The position numbers and the translations under genes were made by a program. 64,000 bases of DNA, taken from a beta proteobacterium AAP51 (lineage in GTDB: Bacteria; Pseudomonadota; Gammaproteobacteria; Burkholderiales; Burkholderiaceae_C). Under the pieces are notes generated by a model that searched no databases, was not told the origin of the DNA, and saw only the letters and a program-made list of their open reading frames with translations. Positions 18,723-28,441 of this stretch are shown here, in pieces. Location of the stretch: NCBI GenBank assembly GCA_001295905.1, contig LJHT01000036.1:62001-126000 (forward strand). Direction: 5' to 3'. Numbering within the stretch: position 1 is the stretch's first letter; the number at the start of each line of letters is the position of its first letter.

Positions 18723-20132
18723 ATGAACAAGGCCATCGACCCCGCCCTGATGCACGCCGCCGAGGCCATCGGCTCGCACACCGGCACACCCGGCAGCGCA
18801 CACGCGGGCACACACACGGAAAGCTCGGGGCTCGACCTCGGCGCCTACTGGATGCCCTTCACGGCCAACCGCCAGTTCAAGCAGGCGCCGCGGCTGATGA
18901 CGCGCGCCGCCGGCATGCACTATTGGGACGACCAGGGCCGCCCCATCCTGGACGCCGTGGCCGGCCTGTGGTGCGTGAACGCCGGCCACGCCCGCCCGCG
19001 TGTGACGGCCGCCATCCAGCAGCAGGCCGCGGAAATGGACTTCGCGCCGCCCTTCCAGATGGGCCACCCCAAGGCCTTCGAACTGGCCACGCGGCTGGCG
19101 CAGATTGCCCCGGAAGGCCTGGGCAAGGTGTTCTATGCCAACTCGGGTTCAGAGGCCGTGGAATCGGCGCTGAAGATCGCGCTGGCCTACCACCGCGTGC
19201 GCGGCCAGGGCACGCGCACCCGGCTCATAGGCCGTGAACGCGGCTACCACGGCGTGAACTTCGGCGGCATCTCGGTGGGCGGCATGGTGGGCAACCGCAA
19301 GACCTACGGCCTGGCCGTGGCCGGCGTGGACCACCTGCGCCACACCCACGACCCCGAGCGCAACGCCTACAGCGTGGGCCAGCCCCTACACGGCGCCGAA
19401 CTGGCCGACGACGTGGAGCGCATGGTGGCCCTGCACGACGCCAGCAACATCGCGGCCGTCATCGTCGAGCCCGTGGCCGGCAGCACCGGCGTGCTGGTGC
19501 CGCCGGTGGGCTACCTGCAGCGCCTGCGCGAGCTGTGCACCAAGCACGGCATCCTGCTGATCTTCGACGAGGTCATCACCGGCTTCGGCCGCACGGGCCA
19601 GCCTTTCGCGGCCCAGACCTTCGGCGTGGTGCCCGACATGATCTGCTGCGCCAAGGGCCTGACCAACGGCGCCGTGCCCATGGGCGCGGTGCTGGTGAAG
19701 GACGAGATCCACGACGCCTTCATGACCGGGCCCGAGCACCTGGTGGAGTTCCCGCACGGCTACACCTATTCCGGCCACCCGCTGGCCTGTGCCGCCGCGC
19801 TGGGCACGCTGGACACCTATGCCGAGGAAGGCCTGCTCACGCGTGCCGGCGAGATGCAGGACTACTTCGCCCAGGCCGTGCACAGCCTGCGTGACGAGCC
19901 GCATGTCATCGACGTGCGCAACATGGGTCTGGTGGGCGGCATCGAGCTGGCCCCGATACCCGGTTCACCGGCCATGCGCGCCTTCAACGTCTTCCTCGAC
20001 TGCCACGCCCAGGGCGTGCTGATCCGCACCACGGGCGACACCATCGCGCTGTCGCCGCCGCTCATCATCGAGCGCAGCCACATCGACCAGATCGTCGACA
20101 CCCTGCGCACGGCCTTGCGCCGAGTGGCCTGA
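18723..20132 (+). CDS. Omega-amino acid--pyruvate aminotransferase
   Basis: A 469-residue class III PLP aminotransferase. The PLP lysine is K311 in CAKGLTNGAVPMG, preceded by FDEVITGFGRTGQ. The sequence (YWMPFTANRQFK near the start, ANSGSEAVESALKIA) matches the beta-alanine/omega-amino acid--pyruvate subgroup. It could transaminate beta-alanine from spermidine breakdown, or GABA. An unusual 35-residue N-terminal tail, rich in alanine, glycine, histidine and threonine, precedes the catalytic domain. GGAG lies upstream of the ATG at 18723. Confidence 0.92.
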   Translation: MNKAIDPALMHAAEAIGSHTGTPGSAHAGTHTESSGLDLGAYWMPFTANRQFKQAPRLMTRAAGMHYWDDQGRPILDAVAGLWCVNAGHARPRVTAAIQQQAAEMDFAPPFQMGHPKAFELATRLAQIAPEGLGKVFYANSGSEAVESALKIALAYHRVRGQGTRTRLIGRERGYHGVNFGGISVGGMVGNRKTYGLAVAGVDHLRHTHDPERNAYSVGQPLHGAELADDVERMVALHDASNIAAVIVEPVAGSTGVLVPPVGYLQRLRELCTKHGILLIFDEVITGFGRTGQPFAAQTFGVVPDMICCAKGLTNGAVPMGAVLVKDEIHDAFMTGPEHLVEFPHGYTYSGHPLACAAALGTLDTYAEEGLLTRAGEMQDYFAQAVHSLRDEPHVIDVRNMGLVGGIELAPIPGSPAMRAFNVFLDCHAQGVLIRTTGDTIALSPPLIIERSHIDQIVDTLRTALRRVA

Positions 20133-20202
20133 GATGGGCCTGAGCCTGGCCTGAGCGCAGCGCCGCGCCTGCCCCAGACGCCCGGCGACCCCACCCCGCC
20201 TC

Positions 20203-21543
20203 ATGCCGCTGCTGGACACCGACCTCAGCCTCGCCAAGCACAGCTACTACGCCGCCACGGCGGCGCCGGGGCCGGCCTGCCCGCCTTTGCAGGGCGAGGT
20301 GGCCTGCGATGTCGCCATCGTCGGCGGTGGCCTGGCGGGCCTCAGCGCCGCGCTCGACCTGCGCCGCCGCGGCCGCAGCGTGGTGCTGCTGGAAGCGCGC
20401 GAGATCGGCTTCGGCGCCAGCGGCCGCAACGGCGGGCAGGCCATCCATGGGCTGGCCTGCGATCAAGACACCATCGAGGCGCAGCTCGGGCTGGAAGAAG
20501 CCCGGCGCGTGTGGGCGATGTCCATCGAGGCGCTGGACCTGCTGCGCGAGCGCATCGCCGAACACGGCATCGCCTGCGACTGGCAAGACGGCTACCTGGG
20601 CCTGGCCACCACGCCGCGCAAGGGCGCCGAGCTGGCGGCCTGGTCCGAACGCATGGGCAGCGTCTACGGCTACCCGCTGCAGACCGTGGCCGCGGCCGAG
20701 GTGGGCCGGTGGATCAGCAGCCCGCGTTTCCACAGCGGCATCTACGACGCGCGCTCCGGCCATCTGCACCCGCTGAAGTACACGCGAGGCCTGGCCGCCG
20801 CCGCGCAGGCCGCCGGCGTGCAGCTGCACGAACAAAGCCCAGTGGTGGCGCTGGAGCCCGGGGCCCAGCCCGTGCTGCGCACCGCGCAGGGCCGGGTGTG
20901 CGCGCAGCAGGCGCTGCTGGCCGGCAACGTCTACCTGCACGCGCCTGGCGCGCCCGGCGCGCCCCTGCTGGCACCGGGGCTGGCCCCGCGCGTGATGCCC
21001 GTGGGCACGTACATTGCGTGCACCGAGGTGCTGCCCGAGCGGCTGGCCCGAAGCCTGGTGCCCAGCCAGGCTGCGGTCTGCGACACCAACTTCGTGCTCG
21101 ATTACTTTCGCCCCACCCCCGACCACCGCATGCTCTACGGCGGCCGCGTGAGCTACAGCACCGTGCCGCCGGCCGACCTGGCCCAGAGCATGCGGCAGCG
21201 CATGCTGGCCACCTTCCCGCAGCTGGCGCCCCACCGCGTGGAATTCGCCTGGGGCGGCTTCGTCGACATCACCATGAACCGGGCCCCTGACTTCGGCCGC
21301 CTGCCTGCCGCTGCACCCGGCGTGCCGCAGAACGTTTACTACCTGCAGGGTTTCTCGGGCCACGGCCTCGCGCTCACGGGCCTGGCAGGGCGGCTGGTGG
21401 CCGAGACGATGTGTGGCGACGCCAGCCGCTTCGACGTGTTTGCGAAACTGCGCCACCGGCCCTTTCCGGGCGGCCGCCTGCTGCGCACGCCCGCGCTGGT
21501 GCTGGGCATGGCCTGGTACCGGCTGCGCGACGTGCTGGGCTGA
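20203..21543 (+). CDS. puuB: Gamma-glutamylputrescine oxidase
   Basis: A 446-residue FAD enzyme of the DAO/GlpO family. The FAD Rossmann motif GGGLAGLSAA is at 41-50, followed by GFGASGRNGGQ, typical of PuuB-like oxidases that attack the secondary amine of gamma-glutamylated amines. The product would be gamma-glutamyl-gamma-aminobutyraldehyde plus ammonia and hydrogen peroxide. Neighbouring puuD and puuA in the same direction make the PuuB assignment strong. Confidence 0.9.
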   Translation: MPLLDTDLSLAKHSYYAATAAPGPACPPLQGEVACDVAIVGGGLAGLSAALDLRRRGRSVVLLEAREIGFGASGRNGGQAIHGLACDQDTIEAQLGLEEARRVWAMSIEALDLLRERIAEHGIACDWQDGYLGLATTPRKGAELAAWSERMGSVYGYPLQTVAAAEVGRWISSPRFHSGIYDARSGHLHPLKYTRGLAAAAQAAGVQLHEQSPVVALEPGAQPVLRTAQGRVCAQQALLAGNVYLHAPGAPGAPLLAPGLAPRVMPVGTYIACTEVLPERLARSLVPSQAAVCDTNFVLDYFRPTPDHRMLYGGRVSYSTVPPADLAQSMRQRMLATFPQLAPHRVEFAWGGFVDITMNRAPDFGRLPAAAPGVPQNVYYLQGFSGHGLALTGLAGRLVAETMCGDASRFDVFAKLRHRPFPGGRLLRTPALVLGMAWYRLRDVLG

Positions 21544-21608
21544 AGATCGCACAGGCCGCCCCACTGCCCGCCCTGCCCCACCCCCCCTACCCGCGACCCT
21601 TCATTTCC

Positions 21609-22373
21609 ATGCACCCCATCGTTCTCGTCAGCAGCTGCAACCGCACCCTGGGCGAGCACCCCTTCCACATCGCCGGGCGCAAGTACGTCGACGCCGTGCG
21701 CCTGGCCGGCGCCTTGCCGCTGATCGCGCCGCCCTTCACCGAGGCCGAGCTGCCCGCCCTGCTGGATGCGGCGCATGGCGTGCTGCTCACGGGCTCGCCG
21801 AGCAATGTGCACCCCTCGCACTTCGGTGAAGCGGTGCATGACGCCACGCTGCCGCTGGACCCCGAGCGCGACGCCTGGACGCTGCCGCTCATCCGCCTGG
21901 CGCTGCAGCGCGGGCTGCCCTTGCTGGCCATCTGCCGCGGCACGCAGGAAACCAACGTGGCGCTGGGCGGCACGCTGTACCAGGCCGTGCAGGAGCAGCC
22001 CGGCCTGAACGACCACCGCGCCGATGGCAGCCAACCGGCCGCCGTGCAGTACGGCCCGGCGCACCCGGTGGACGTGGTGCCCGGTGGCCGGCTCGCCGCC
22101 ATCACCGGCCGCGCTAGCTTCGAGGTGAACTCGGTGCACGGCCAGGGCGTGAAGCAGCTCGCCGCCGGCCTGCGCGTGGAGGCCGTGGCCCCCGACGGGC
22201 TGGTGGAGGCTTTCTCCGCGGCCGATGCCCCGGGCTTCAACCTCTGCCTGCAGTGGCACCCCGAATGGCAGGCCGCCGACAACCCGGTGTCGATGCAAAT
22301 TCTTCGCGCCTTCGGCGAGGCCGCCACCCGCTACCAACACCGCACCACCGGTGCGACGAGGACCTTCCCATGA
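21609..22373 (+). CDS. puuD: Gamma-glutamyl-GABA hydrolase
   Basis: A 254-residue peptidase C26/class I amidotransferase-like enzyme that releases GABA from gamma-glutamyl-GABA. The nucleophile is C109 in AICRGTQETNV, and the histidine and glutamate are H217 and E219 in LQWHPEW. NSVHGQGVKQL is also typical of the family. The ATG at 21609 follows a 65-nt gap after puuB. Its TGA overlaps the puuA ATG (ATGA at 22370-22373), which argues for coupled translation of the two gamma-glutamyl enzymes. Confidence 0.92.
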   Translation: MHPIVLVSSCNRTLGEHPFHIAGRKYVDAVRLAGALPLIAPPFTEAELPALLDAAHGVLLTGSPSNVHPSHFGEAVHDATLPLDPERDAWTLPLIRLALQRGLPLLAICRGTQETNVALGGTLYQAVQEQPGLNDHRADGSQPAAVQYGPAHPVDVVPGGRLAAITGRASFEVNSVHGQGVKQLAAGLRVEAVAPDGLVEAFSAADAPGFNLCLQWHPEWQAADNPVSMQILRAFGEAATRYQHRTTGATRTFP

Positions 22374-23737
22374 TGGCCAGAGACCAGTTCACCTTCAGCG
22401 AGCTCGAGCAGTGGCTCGACCAGAACCGCGTCACCGAAATCGAGTGCCTGGTGCCCGACCTCACCGGCGTGGCGCGCGGCAAGATCCTGCCGCGCCAGAA
22501 GTTCACCGAAGACCGCGGCATGCGCCTGCCCGAGGCCGTGGTCGCCATGGGCGTGACGGGCGAGTTCCCCGAGGAAGGGCCGTACTACGACGTCATCAAG
22601 CCCACCGACCGCGACATGCACCTGCGCCCCGACCCGAGCACGGTGCGCATCGTGCCCTGGGCCACCGACCCCACGGCCCAGGTCATCCACGATTGTTATG
22701 ACCGCGACGGCCTGCTCGTGCCCTTCGCCCCGCGCAGCGTGCTGCGCCATGTGTGCGACCTCTTCGATGCCCAGGGCTGGGCGCCCGTGGTGGCGCCCGA
22801 GCTCGAGTTCTACCTGGTGGCACGCAACACCGACCCCGACGTGCCGCTGAAGCCGCCAGTGGGCCGCAGCGGCCGCAGCGAAACCAGCCGGCAGGCCTAC
22901 AGCATCGACGCCGTCAACGAGTTCGACCCGTTGTTCGAAGACGTCTACGCCTACTGCGAAAAGATGGAGCTCAACGTCGACACGCTCATCCACGAGGTGG
23001 GCGCGGGGCAGATGGAGATCAACTTCTTCCACGCCCACCCGCTGGGCCTGGCCGACGAGGTGTTCCTCTTCAAGCGCACGGTGCGCGAGGCTGCGCTGCG
23101 CCACGGCATGTTCGCCACCTTCATGGCCAAGCCCATTGCCGGCGAGCCCGGCAGCGCGATGCACATCCACCAGAGCATCGTCAGCAAGGCCACCGGGCAG
23201 AACATCTTCAGCAACCCCGACTTCACGCCCAGCCAGGAGTTCTACTGGTACATCGGCGGGCTGCAGAAGTACATACCGGCGGCAATGGCGCTGTTCGCGC
23301 CTTACGTCAACAGCTACCGCCGCCTGGTGCGCAGCAACGCCGCGCCCATCAACATCCAGTGGGGCACCGACAACCGCACCGTGGGCATACGCAGCCCGGT
23401 GGCGGGCGCCTCGGCCCGGCGCGTGGAGAACCGCGTCATCGGCGCCGACGCCAACCCCTACGTGGCGCTGGCCGCCACGCTGGCCTGCGGCTACCTGGGC
23501 ATCATGAACAAGATCGAACCCGCACCCGAATGCAAGGGCGATGCCTACCTGGGCGACTTCCAGCTGCCGCGCAGCCTGGGCGAAGCACTGTCACTGCTGC
23601 GCGACGAGGCCGACCTCGCCAGCGTGCTGGGCAAGGCCTTCATCACCGTCTACACCGAGGTGAAAGAGATCGAATACGCCGAGTTCATGAAGGTGATCTC
23701 GCCTTGGGAACGCGAGCATCTTCTTCTTCACGTCTGA
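22370..23737 (+). CDS. puuA: Gamma-glutamylputrescine synthetase
   Basis: A 455-residue glutamine-synthetase-fold ligase that joins glutamate to putrescine using ATP. Motifs include PELEFYLVAR, GAGQMEINFFH, GSAMHIHQS and the C-terminal NAAPINIQWGTDNRTVGIR region. The pattern and length match PuuA and SpuI/SpuB ligases more than true GlnA, and there is no Tyr-adenylylation site motif. GAGG lies upstream of the ATG, which overlaps the puuD stop. It is the entry step of the gamma-glutamyl pathway. Confidence 0.92.
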   Translation: MMARDQFTFSELEQWLDQNRVTEIECLVPDLTGVARGKILPRQKFTEDRGMRLPEAVVAMGVTGEFPEEGPYYDVIKPTDRDMHLRPDPSTVRIVPWATDPTAQVIHDCYDRDGLLVPFAPRSVLRHVCDLFDAQGWAPVVAPELEFYLVARNTDPDVPLKPPVGRSGRSETSRQAYSIDAVNEFDPLFEDVYAYCEKMELNVDTLIHEVGAGQMEINFFHAHPLGLADEVFLFKRTVREAALRHGMFATFMAKPIAGEPGSAMHIHQSIVSKATGQNIFSNPDFTPSQEFYWYIGGLQKYIPAAMALFAPYVNSYRRLVRSNAAPINIQWGTDNRTVGIRSPVAGASARRVENRVIGADANPYVALAATLACGYLGIMNKIEPAPECKGDAYLGDFQLPRSLGEALSLLRDEADLASVLGKAFITVYTEVKEIEYAEFMKVISPWEREHLLLHV

Positions 23738-23747
23738 AAGCCTGCCC

Positions 23748-25157
23748 ATGAACGCCCGCATGAACTCCAGAACAACGGCCGAACTGCAGGCCGCCGACAG
23801 CGCGCATTTCCTGCACCCCTTCACCGACTTCCAGGGCCTGGCCAGGAAGGGCGCGCGCATCATCGAGCGCGCCGAGAACATCTACCTCTGGGACACCGAG
23901 GGCCACCAGATCCTCGACGCGATGAGCGGCCTGTGGTGCGTGAACGTGGGCTACGGCCAGCCCGCGCTGGTGCAGGCCGCCACCCAGCAGATGCAGCAGC
24001 TGCCCTTCTACAACGCGTTCTTCCAGACGGCCACGGTGCCCGCCATCGAGCTGGCCGAACGCCTGGCCCAGGTGACACCGCCGCAGTTCCAGCACGTGTT
24101 CTTCAGCAGCAGCGGCAGCGAGAGCAACGACACCATCGTGCGCATGGTGCGCCGTTACTGGGACGTGCTGGGCCAGCCGCACCGCAACGTCATCATCAGC
24201 CGCCAGAACGCCTACCACGGCAGCACCATGGCCGGCGCCTCGCTGGGCGGCATGAGCGGCATGCACGCGCAGGGCGGGCTGCCCATACCCGGCATCGTGC
24301 ACATCCAGCAGCCTTACTGGTGGGAGCACGGCCGCGAGCAAGGCCTCACGCGCGAGGCCTTCGGCCTGCAGGCGGCGCACTGGCTGGAAGAGATGATCCT
24401 GGACATGGGCCCCGAGAACGTGGCGGCCTTCATCGGCGAACCCATCCAGGGCGCCGGCGGGGTCATCATCCCGCCCAGCACCTACTGGCCCGAGGTGCAG
24501 CGCATCTGCCGCAAGTACGGCGTGCTGCTGGTCAGCGACGAGGTCATCTGCGGCTTCGGCCGCACCGGGCAATGGTTCGGCTGCGAGACCCTCGGGTACG
24601 AGCCCGACCTCATGACCTTCGCCAAGGGCGTGACCAGCGGCTACGTGCCCTTGGGCGGCGTGATGGTGGGCGAGCGCGTGGCGCGCGTCCTCATCGACCA
24701 GGGCGGTGAGTTCAACCACGGCTACACCTACAGCGGACACCCCGTGGCCTGCGCGGTGGCGCTGGCCAACATCGGGCTCATTCAAGAGCTGAAGCTCGTG
24801 GAGCACGTGCGCGAAGACGTGGGCCCGTATCTTGCTCAGGCCTACGCGCAACTGGCCGACCACCCGCTGGTGGGTGAGGCACAGACCTGTGGCTTGATGG
24901 GGGCATTGCTGCTCGTGAAGAAGAAGGCCCAAGACCCGAAAGACAGCATCAACTTCCCCGAGGCCCTGGGCATGGGCATGGTCTGCCGCGGCCACTGCTT
25001 CCGCGAGGGCGTGATCATGCGTGCCGTGGGCGACCGCATGATCGTGGCACCGCCCCTGGTCATCACCCGGGCGCAGATCGACGAGATGGTGGCGCTCATC
25101 CGCCGTTGTCTCGATCTGACACTGGGCGACGCCCAACGCCATGGTTGGCTGCGCTGA
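23748..25157 (+). CDS. spuC: Putrescine--pyruvate aminotransferase (SpuC-like)
   Basis: A 469-residue class III aminotransferase with the PLP lysine K293 in FAKGVTSGYVPLGG, preceded by SDEVICGFGRTGQ. The opening HFLHPFTDFQGLARKGARII is characteristic of SpuC-type polyamine aminotransferases, which turn putrescine directly into 4-aminobutyraldehyde. It begins 10 nt after puuA, so the organism seems able to run the transaminase route in parallel with the gamma-glutamyl route. Other polyamines may be accepted. Confidence 0.9.
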   Translation: MNARMNSRTTAELQAADSAHFLHPFTDFQGLARKGARIIERAENIYLWDTEGHQILDAMSGLWCVNVGYGQPALVQAATQQMQQLPFYNAFFQTATVPAIELAERLAQVTPPQFQHVFFSSSGSESNDTIVRMVRRYWDVLGQPHRNVIISRQNAYHGSTMAGASLGGMSGMHAQGGLPIPGIVHIQQPYWWEHGREQGLTREAFGLQAAHWLEEMILDMGPENVAAFIGEPIQGAGGVIIPPSTYWPEVQRICRKYGVLLVSDEVICGFGRTGQWFGCETLGYEPDLMTFAKGVTSGYVPLGGVMVGERVARVLIDQGGEFNHGYTYSGHPVACAVALANIGLIQELKLVEHVREDVGPYLAQAYAQLADHPLVGEAQTCGLMGALLLVKKKAQDPKDSINFPEALGMGMVCRGHCFREGVIMRAVGDRMIVAPPLVITRAQIDEMVALIRRCLDLTLGDAQRHGWLR

Positions 25158-25179
25158 AGCGGTGCAAACGCCCCGCCGT

Positions 25180-25188
25180 TGCTAGACT
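25180..25188 (+). promoter_or_regulatory. Possible internal extended -10 promoter before potF
   Basis: TGCTAGACT at 25180-25188 has the TGnTAnnnT form of an extended -10 box, 44 nt before the potF start in a 74-nt intergenic gap. No convincing -35 box is visible. A separate promoter for the importer would be reasonable but is unproven. Confidence 0.3.
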
Positions 25189-25231
25189 CCCGCCCGCCCG
25201 AACGAACCACCCCACTCTGGAGCTTGCTCGC

Positions 25232-26350
25232 ATGACGCCGAAACTGCTCGTCCGCGCCCTGGCCACCTGGGCCGCTGCCACCCTGGCGATGGCGGCCACC
25301 TCCGCGGTGGCCCAAGAGGAAGAGAAGGTCCTCAACATCTACAACTGGTCGAACTACATCGCCGAAGACACCATCCGCAACTTCGAGCGCGAGACCGGCA
25401 TCAAGGTGCGCTACGACAACTTCGACAACAACGAGATCGTCCACGCCAAGCTGGTGGCCGGCAAGACGGGCTACGACATCGTCGTTCCCAGCTCGAACTG
25501 GGCCAAGCTGCAGATGGACGGCGGCCTGCTGCGCAAGCTGGACAAGAGCCAGCTGCCCAACCTGCGCAACCTCGACCCCGCCGTGCAGGCGCAGCTGGCG
25601 CGCATGGACCCGGGCAACGAGTACATGGTGAACTGGCTGTGGGGCTACACCACGGTGGGCATCAACGTCGACAAGGTGAAGGCCGCCCTGGGGAGCATGC
25701 CCATGCCCGAGAACGCCTGGGACCTGGTCTTCAAGCCCGAGTACATCAGCAAGCTCAAGAGCTGCGGCGTGAGCTTCCTCGACAGCGCCAGCGAAGTGGT
25801 GCCCGCGGCCCTGCACTACCTGGGCAAGCCCAGCTTCAGCAAGAACCCCAGCGACTACGCCGCCGCGGCGCAGCTGCTCAAGCGCGTGCGCCCGCACGTG
25901 ACGCTGTTCTCCAGCAGCGGCTACATCAATGACATGGCCGGCGGCAGCATCTGCGTGGCCCTGGGCTGGAGCGGCGACATCAACATCGCCCGCCAGCGCG
26001 CCATCGACAACAAGACCGGCCAGAAGATCGAGGCCTTGATTCCCAGCACCGGCGGCCTGCTGTTCTTCGACGTGATGGTCATTCCCGCCGACGCGCCGCG
26101 CCCGGGCAACGCGCACAAGTTCATCAACTACATCCTGCGCCCCGAGGTGCACGCCAGCCTGACGAACCAGGTGTTCTACGCCAACCCCAACGCCGCCTCG
26201 AAGGCCAAGGTGAAGCCCGAGGTGGCGAACAACCCGACGGTGTTCCTCTCGGCGGCCGACATGGCGAAGATGATCCCGCCCGATTCGCTGAACAACGACC
26301 TGCGCCGCCTGATGACGCGCACCTTCACCTCGTTCAAGACAGGGTTGTGA
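25232..26350 (+). CDS. potF: Putrescine/spermidine ABC transporter substrate-binding protein
   Basis: A 372-residue periplasmic polyamine-binding protein. A Sec signal peptide of about 27 residues ends at SAVAQ. The mature protein opens with VLNIYNWSNYIAEDTI, the typical PotD/PotF/SpuD start, where the tryptophan and serine line the diamine site. It delivers putrescine or related polyamines to PotGHI. The ATG at 25232 has GGAG upstream. The stop overlaps the potG ATG by one base. Confidence 0.94.
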   Translation: MTPKLLVRALATWAAATLAMAATSAVAQEEEKVLNIYNWSNYIAEDTIRNFERETGIKVRYDNFDNNEIVHAKLVAGKTGYDIVVPSSNWAKLQMDGGLLRKLDKSQLPNLRNLDPAVQAQLARMDPGNEYMVNWLWGYTTVGINVDKVKAALGSMPMPENAWDLVFKPEYISKLKSCGVSFLDSASEVVPAALHYLGKPSFSKNPSDYAAAAQLLKRVRPHVTLFSSSGYINDMAGGSICVALGWSGDINIARQRAIDNKTGQKIEALIPSTGGLLFFDVMVIPADAPRPGNAHKFINYILRPEVHASLTNQVFYANPNAASKAKVKPEVANNPTVFLSAADMAKMIPPDSLNNDLRRLMTRTFTSFKTGL

Positions 26351-27462
26351 TGGCTCCAGCGCAGCCGGCGTTTCTGCAGATCCAGAACGTCGTCAAGGAC
26401 TTTGGCGGCTTCAAGGCCGTCAACAACGTCAACCTCGACATCGCCAAGGGCGAGATCTTCGCCTTGCTGGGCAGCAGCGGCTGCGGCAAGAGCACGCTGC
26501 TGCGCATGCTGGCCGGCTTCGAGACACCCACCTCGGGCCGCATCGTGCTCAACGGCCAAGACCTCGCCACGCTGCCGCCCTACCAGCGGCCGATGAACAT
26601 GATGTTCCAGAGCTACGCGCTCTTCCCGCACCTGACGGTGTGGGAGAACATCGCCTTCGGCCTGAAGCGCGAAGGCCAGCCGCGCGAGCAGATCGCGCAG
26701 CGTGTGGAAGCCATGCTCAAGCTGGTGCAGTTGTCGAAGTTCGCGCAGCGCAAGCCGCATCAGCTCTCGGGCGGCCAGCAGCAGCGCGTAGCGCTGGCGC
26801 GCAGCCTGGCCAAGCAGCCGCAGATGCTGCTGCTGGATGAGCCCCTGGGCGCGCTGGACAAGAAGCTGCGCGAGCAGACGCAGATCGAGCTCGTGAACAT
26901 CATCGAGCAGGTGGGCGTGACCTGCGTGATGGTCACGCACGACCAGGAAGAGGCCATGACCATGGCCAGCCGCATCGCCATCATGAGCGAAGGCCGCTTC
27001 CTGCAGGTGGGCGCGCCGGGCGACATCTACGAAACCCCGGCCACGCGCTTCGTCGCCGACTTCATCGGCAACGTGAACCTGATGGACGGCACGCTCGACC
27101 ACGACGAGGCCGACCACTGCATCATCGGCTGCGCCGACGTGAAGCACTACGTGGGCCACGGCATCACCGGCACCGAAGGCATGGCCGTGACGGTGGCGCT
27201 GCGGCCCGAGAAGATCGCGCTGCAGCGCGACAAGCCCGAAGGCATCGAAGGCGTGGCAGGCGACTTCAACATGGTGCAGGGCCAGATCCAGGAGATGAGC
27301 TATTTCGGCAGCTTCAGCGTCTTCCACCTGAAGCTGGCCAGCGGCGCGATGCTCAAGGTGAGCCAGGCCAACACGCAGCGCCACCGCGACGAAACCTACA
27401 CCTGGGGCGACACCGTCTGGGCGCACTGGTCGCCCTCGGCCCACGTGGTGCTCACCACCTGA
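26350..27462 (+). CDS. potG: Polyamine ABC transporter ATP-binding protein
   Basis: A 370-residue ATPase. Walker A is GSSGCGKST at 41-49, the signature LSGGQQQRVALARSLA and Walker B LLLDEPLGALD are intact, and a C-terminal TOBE domain (about 280-370) is present, as in PotA and PotG. It powers the PotH/PotI channel. The start overlaps the potF stop (TGATG); a GTG three bases earlier is possible but unnecessary. Confidence 0.95.
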   Translation: MAPAQPAFLQIQNVVKDFGGFKAVNNVNLDIAKGEIFALLGSSGCGKSTLLRMLAGFETPTSGRIVLNGQDLATLPPYQRPMNMMFQSYALFPHLTVWENIAFGLKREGQPREQIAQRVEAMLKLVQLSKFAQRKPHQLSGGQQQRVALARSLAKQPQMLLLDEPLGALDKKLREQTQIELVNIIEQVGVTCVMVTHDQEEAMTMASRIAIMSEGRFLQVGAPGDIYETPATRFVADFIGNVNLMDGTLDHDEADHCIIGCADVKHYVGHGITGTEGMAVTVALRPEKIALQRDKPEGIEGVAGDFNMVQGQIQEMSYFGSFSVFHLKLASGAMLKVSQANTQRHRDETYTWGDTVWAHWSPSAHVVLTT

Positions 27463-27477
27463 GCGCGCCGCGCCGCC

Positions 27478-28398
27478 ATGCAAGCCCTGCGCAGTTTCTT
27501 CAGCGGCCGCGGTCTGGTGATCGCGGTGCCTTTCCTGTTCCTGATCGTCTTCTTCCTCGCGCCCTTCCTCATCGTCGGGAAGATCAGCGTCTCGGAGATG
27601 GAGACGGTCACCTTCAAGGATGTCGTCACCTACAGCGAAGGGGTGTTGCAGCTCACCATCAAGCTGGGCAACTACATCTTCATCACGCAGGACTCGCTGT
27701 ACTTCAAGACCTACCTGGCCAGCCTGCAGTACGCCGCGGCCACCACGGTGCTGTGCCTGTTCATCGGCTACCCCTTCGCTTACTTCATGGCGCGCGCCAA
27801 GAGCACGGTGCAGCCGGTGCTGCTGATGCTGGTGATGCTGCCCTTCTGGACCAGCTTCCTGCTGCGCGTCTACGCCTGGCGCGGCCTGCTCACCGAGGGC
27901 GGCTGGGTGTCCGACGCCATCATCGGCCTGGGCCTGGACCAGGTGCTCTACGCCATGGGCTTGATTGCCACGCCGGGCACGCTGATGCACACGCCGTTCT
28001 CGCTGGTGCTGGGCATGACCTACACCTACCTGCCCTTCATGATCCTGCCGCTGTACGGCAACCTCGTGAAGATGGACCTGCGGCTGCTCGAGGCGGCGGC
28101 CGACCTGGGCGCCACGCCCTTCACGGCCTTCTGGAAGATCACCGTGCCGCTGAGCAAGGCCGGCATCATTGCCGGCAGCATGCTGGTGTTCATTCCCTGC
28201 GTGGGTGAATTCGTCATTCCCGAACTGCTGGGCGGGCCCGAGACGCTGATGATCGGCCGCGTGCTGTGGGACGAGTTCTTCAGCAACAACGACTGGCCCA
28301 TGGCCAGCAGCGTGGCGGTGGTGATGGTGCTGCTGATCATCGTGCCCCTGGCCATCTTCAACAAATACCAGGCGGAAGCGCAGGAGGCCCGGAAGTGA
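27478..28398 (+). CDS. potH: Polyamine ABC transporter permease PotH
   Basis: A 306-residue inner-membrane permease with about six transmembrane helices. The first spans about residues 12-35. The ATPase-contact EAA motif lies in EAAADLGATPFTAFWKITVP near residue 205. It pairs with PotI to form the polyamine channel. The gene follows potG after 15 nt. A GC-rich repeat of about 39 bp separates it from potI. Confidence 0.94.
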   Translation: MQALRSFFSGRGLVIAVPFLFLIVFFLAPFLIVGKISVSEMETVTFKDVVTYSEGVLQLTIKLGNYIFITQDSLYFKTYLASLQYAAATTVLCLFIGYPFAYFMARAKSTVQPVLLMLVMLPFWTSFLLRVYAWRGLLTEGGWVSDAIIGLGLDQVLYAMGLIATPGTLMHTPFSLVLGMTYTYLPFMILPLYGNLVKMDLRLLEAAADLGATPFTAFWKITVPLSKAGIIAGSMLVFIPCVGEFVIPELLGGPETLMIGRVLWDEFFSNNDWPMASSVAVVMVLLIIVPLAIFNKYQAEAQEARK

Positions 28399-28399
28399 T

Positions 28400-28438
28400 G
28401 CCCCCCAACTCGCTGCGCTTGCGGCCCCCAGAGGGGGC
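28400..28438. repeat. REP-like GC-rich repeat between potH and potI
   Basis: The 43-nt gap between potH and potI is filled by a C-tract, a CTCGCTGCGCTTGCGG core and a closing hairpin GCCCCC (28424-28429) / GGGGGC (28433-28438) with a 3-nt loop. Similar elements of this form are scattered between genes in Comamonadaceae-type genomes, from general knowledge. Only one copy is seen here. It may modulate mRNA stability. Confidence 0.5.
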
Positions 28439-28441
28439 GCC

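Noticed and set aside
25180-25188. Full sigma-70 promoter before potF
   Set aside because: Only an extended -10 box is visible; no -35 was found at suitable spacing, so it is listed only as a weak candidate.
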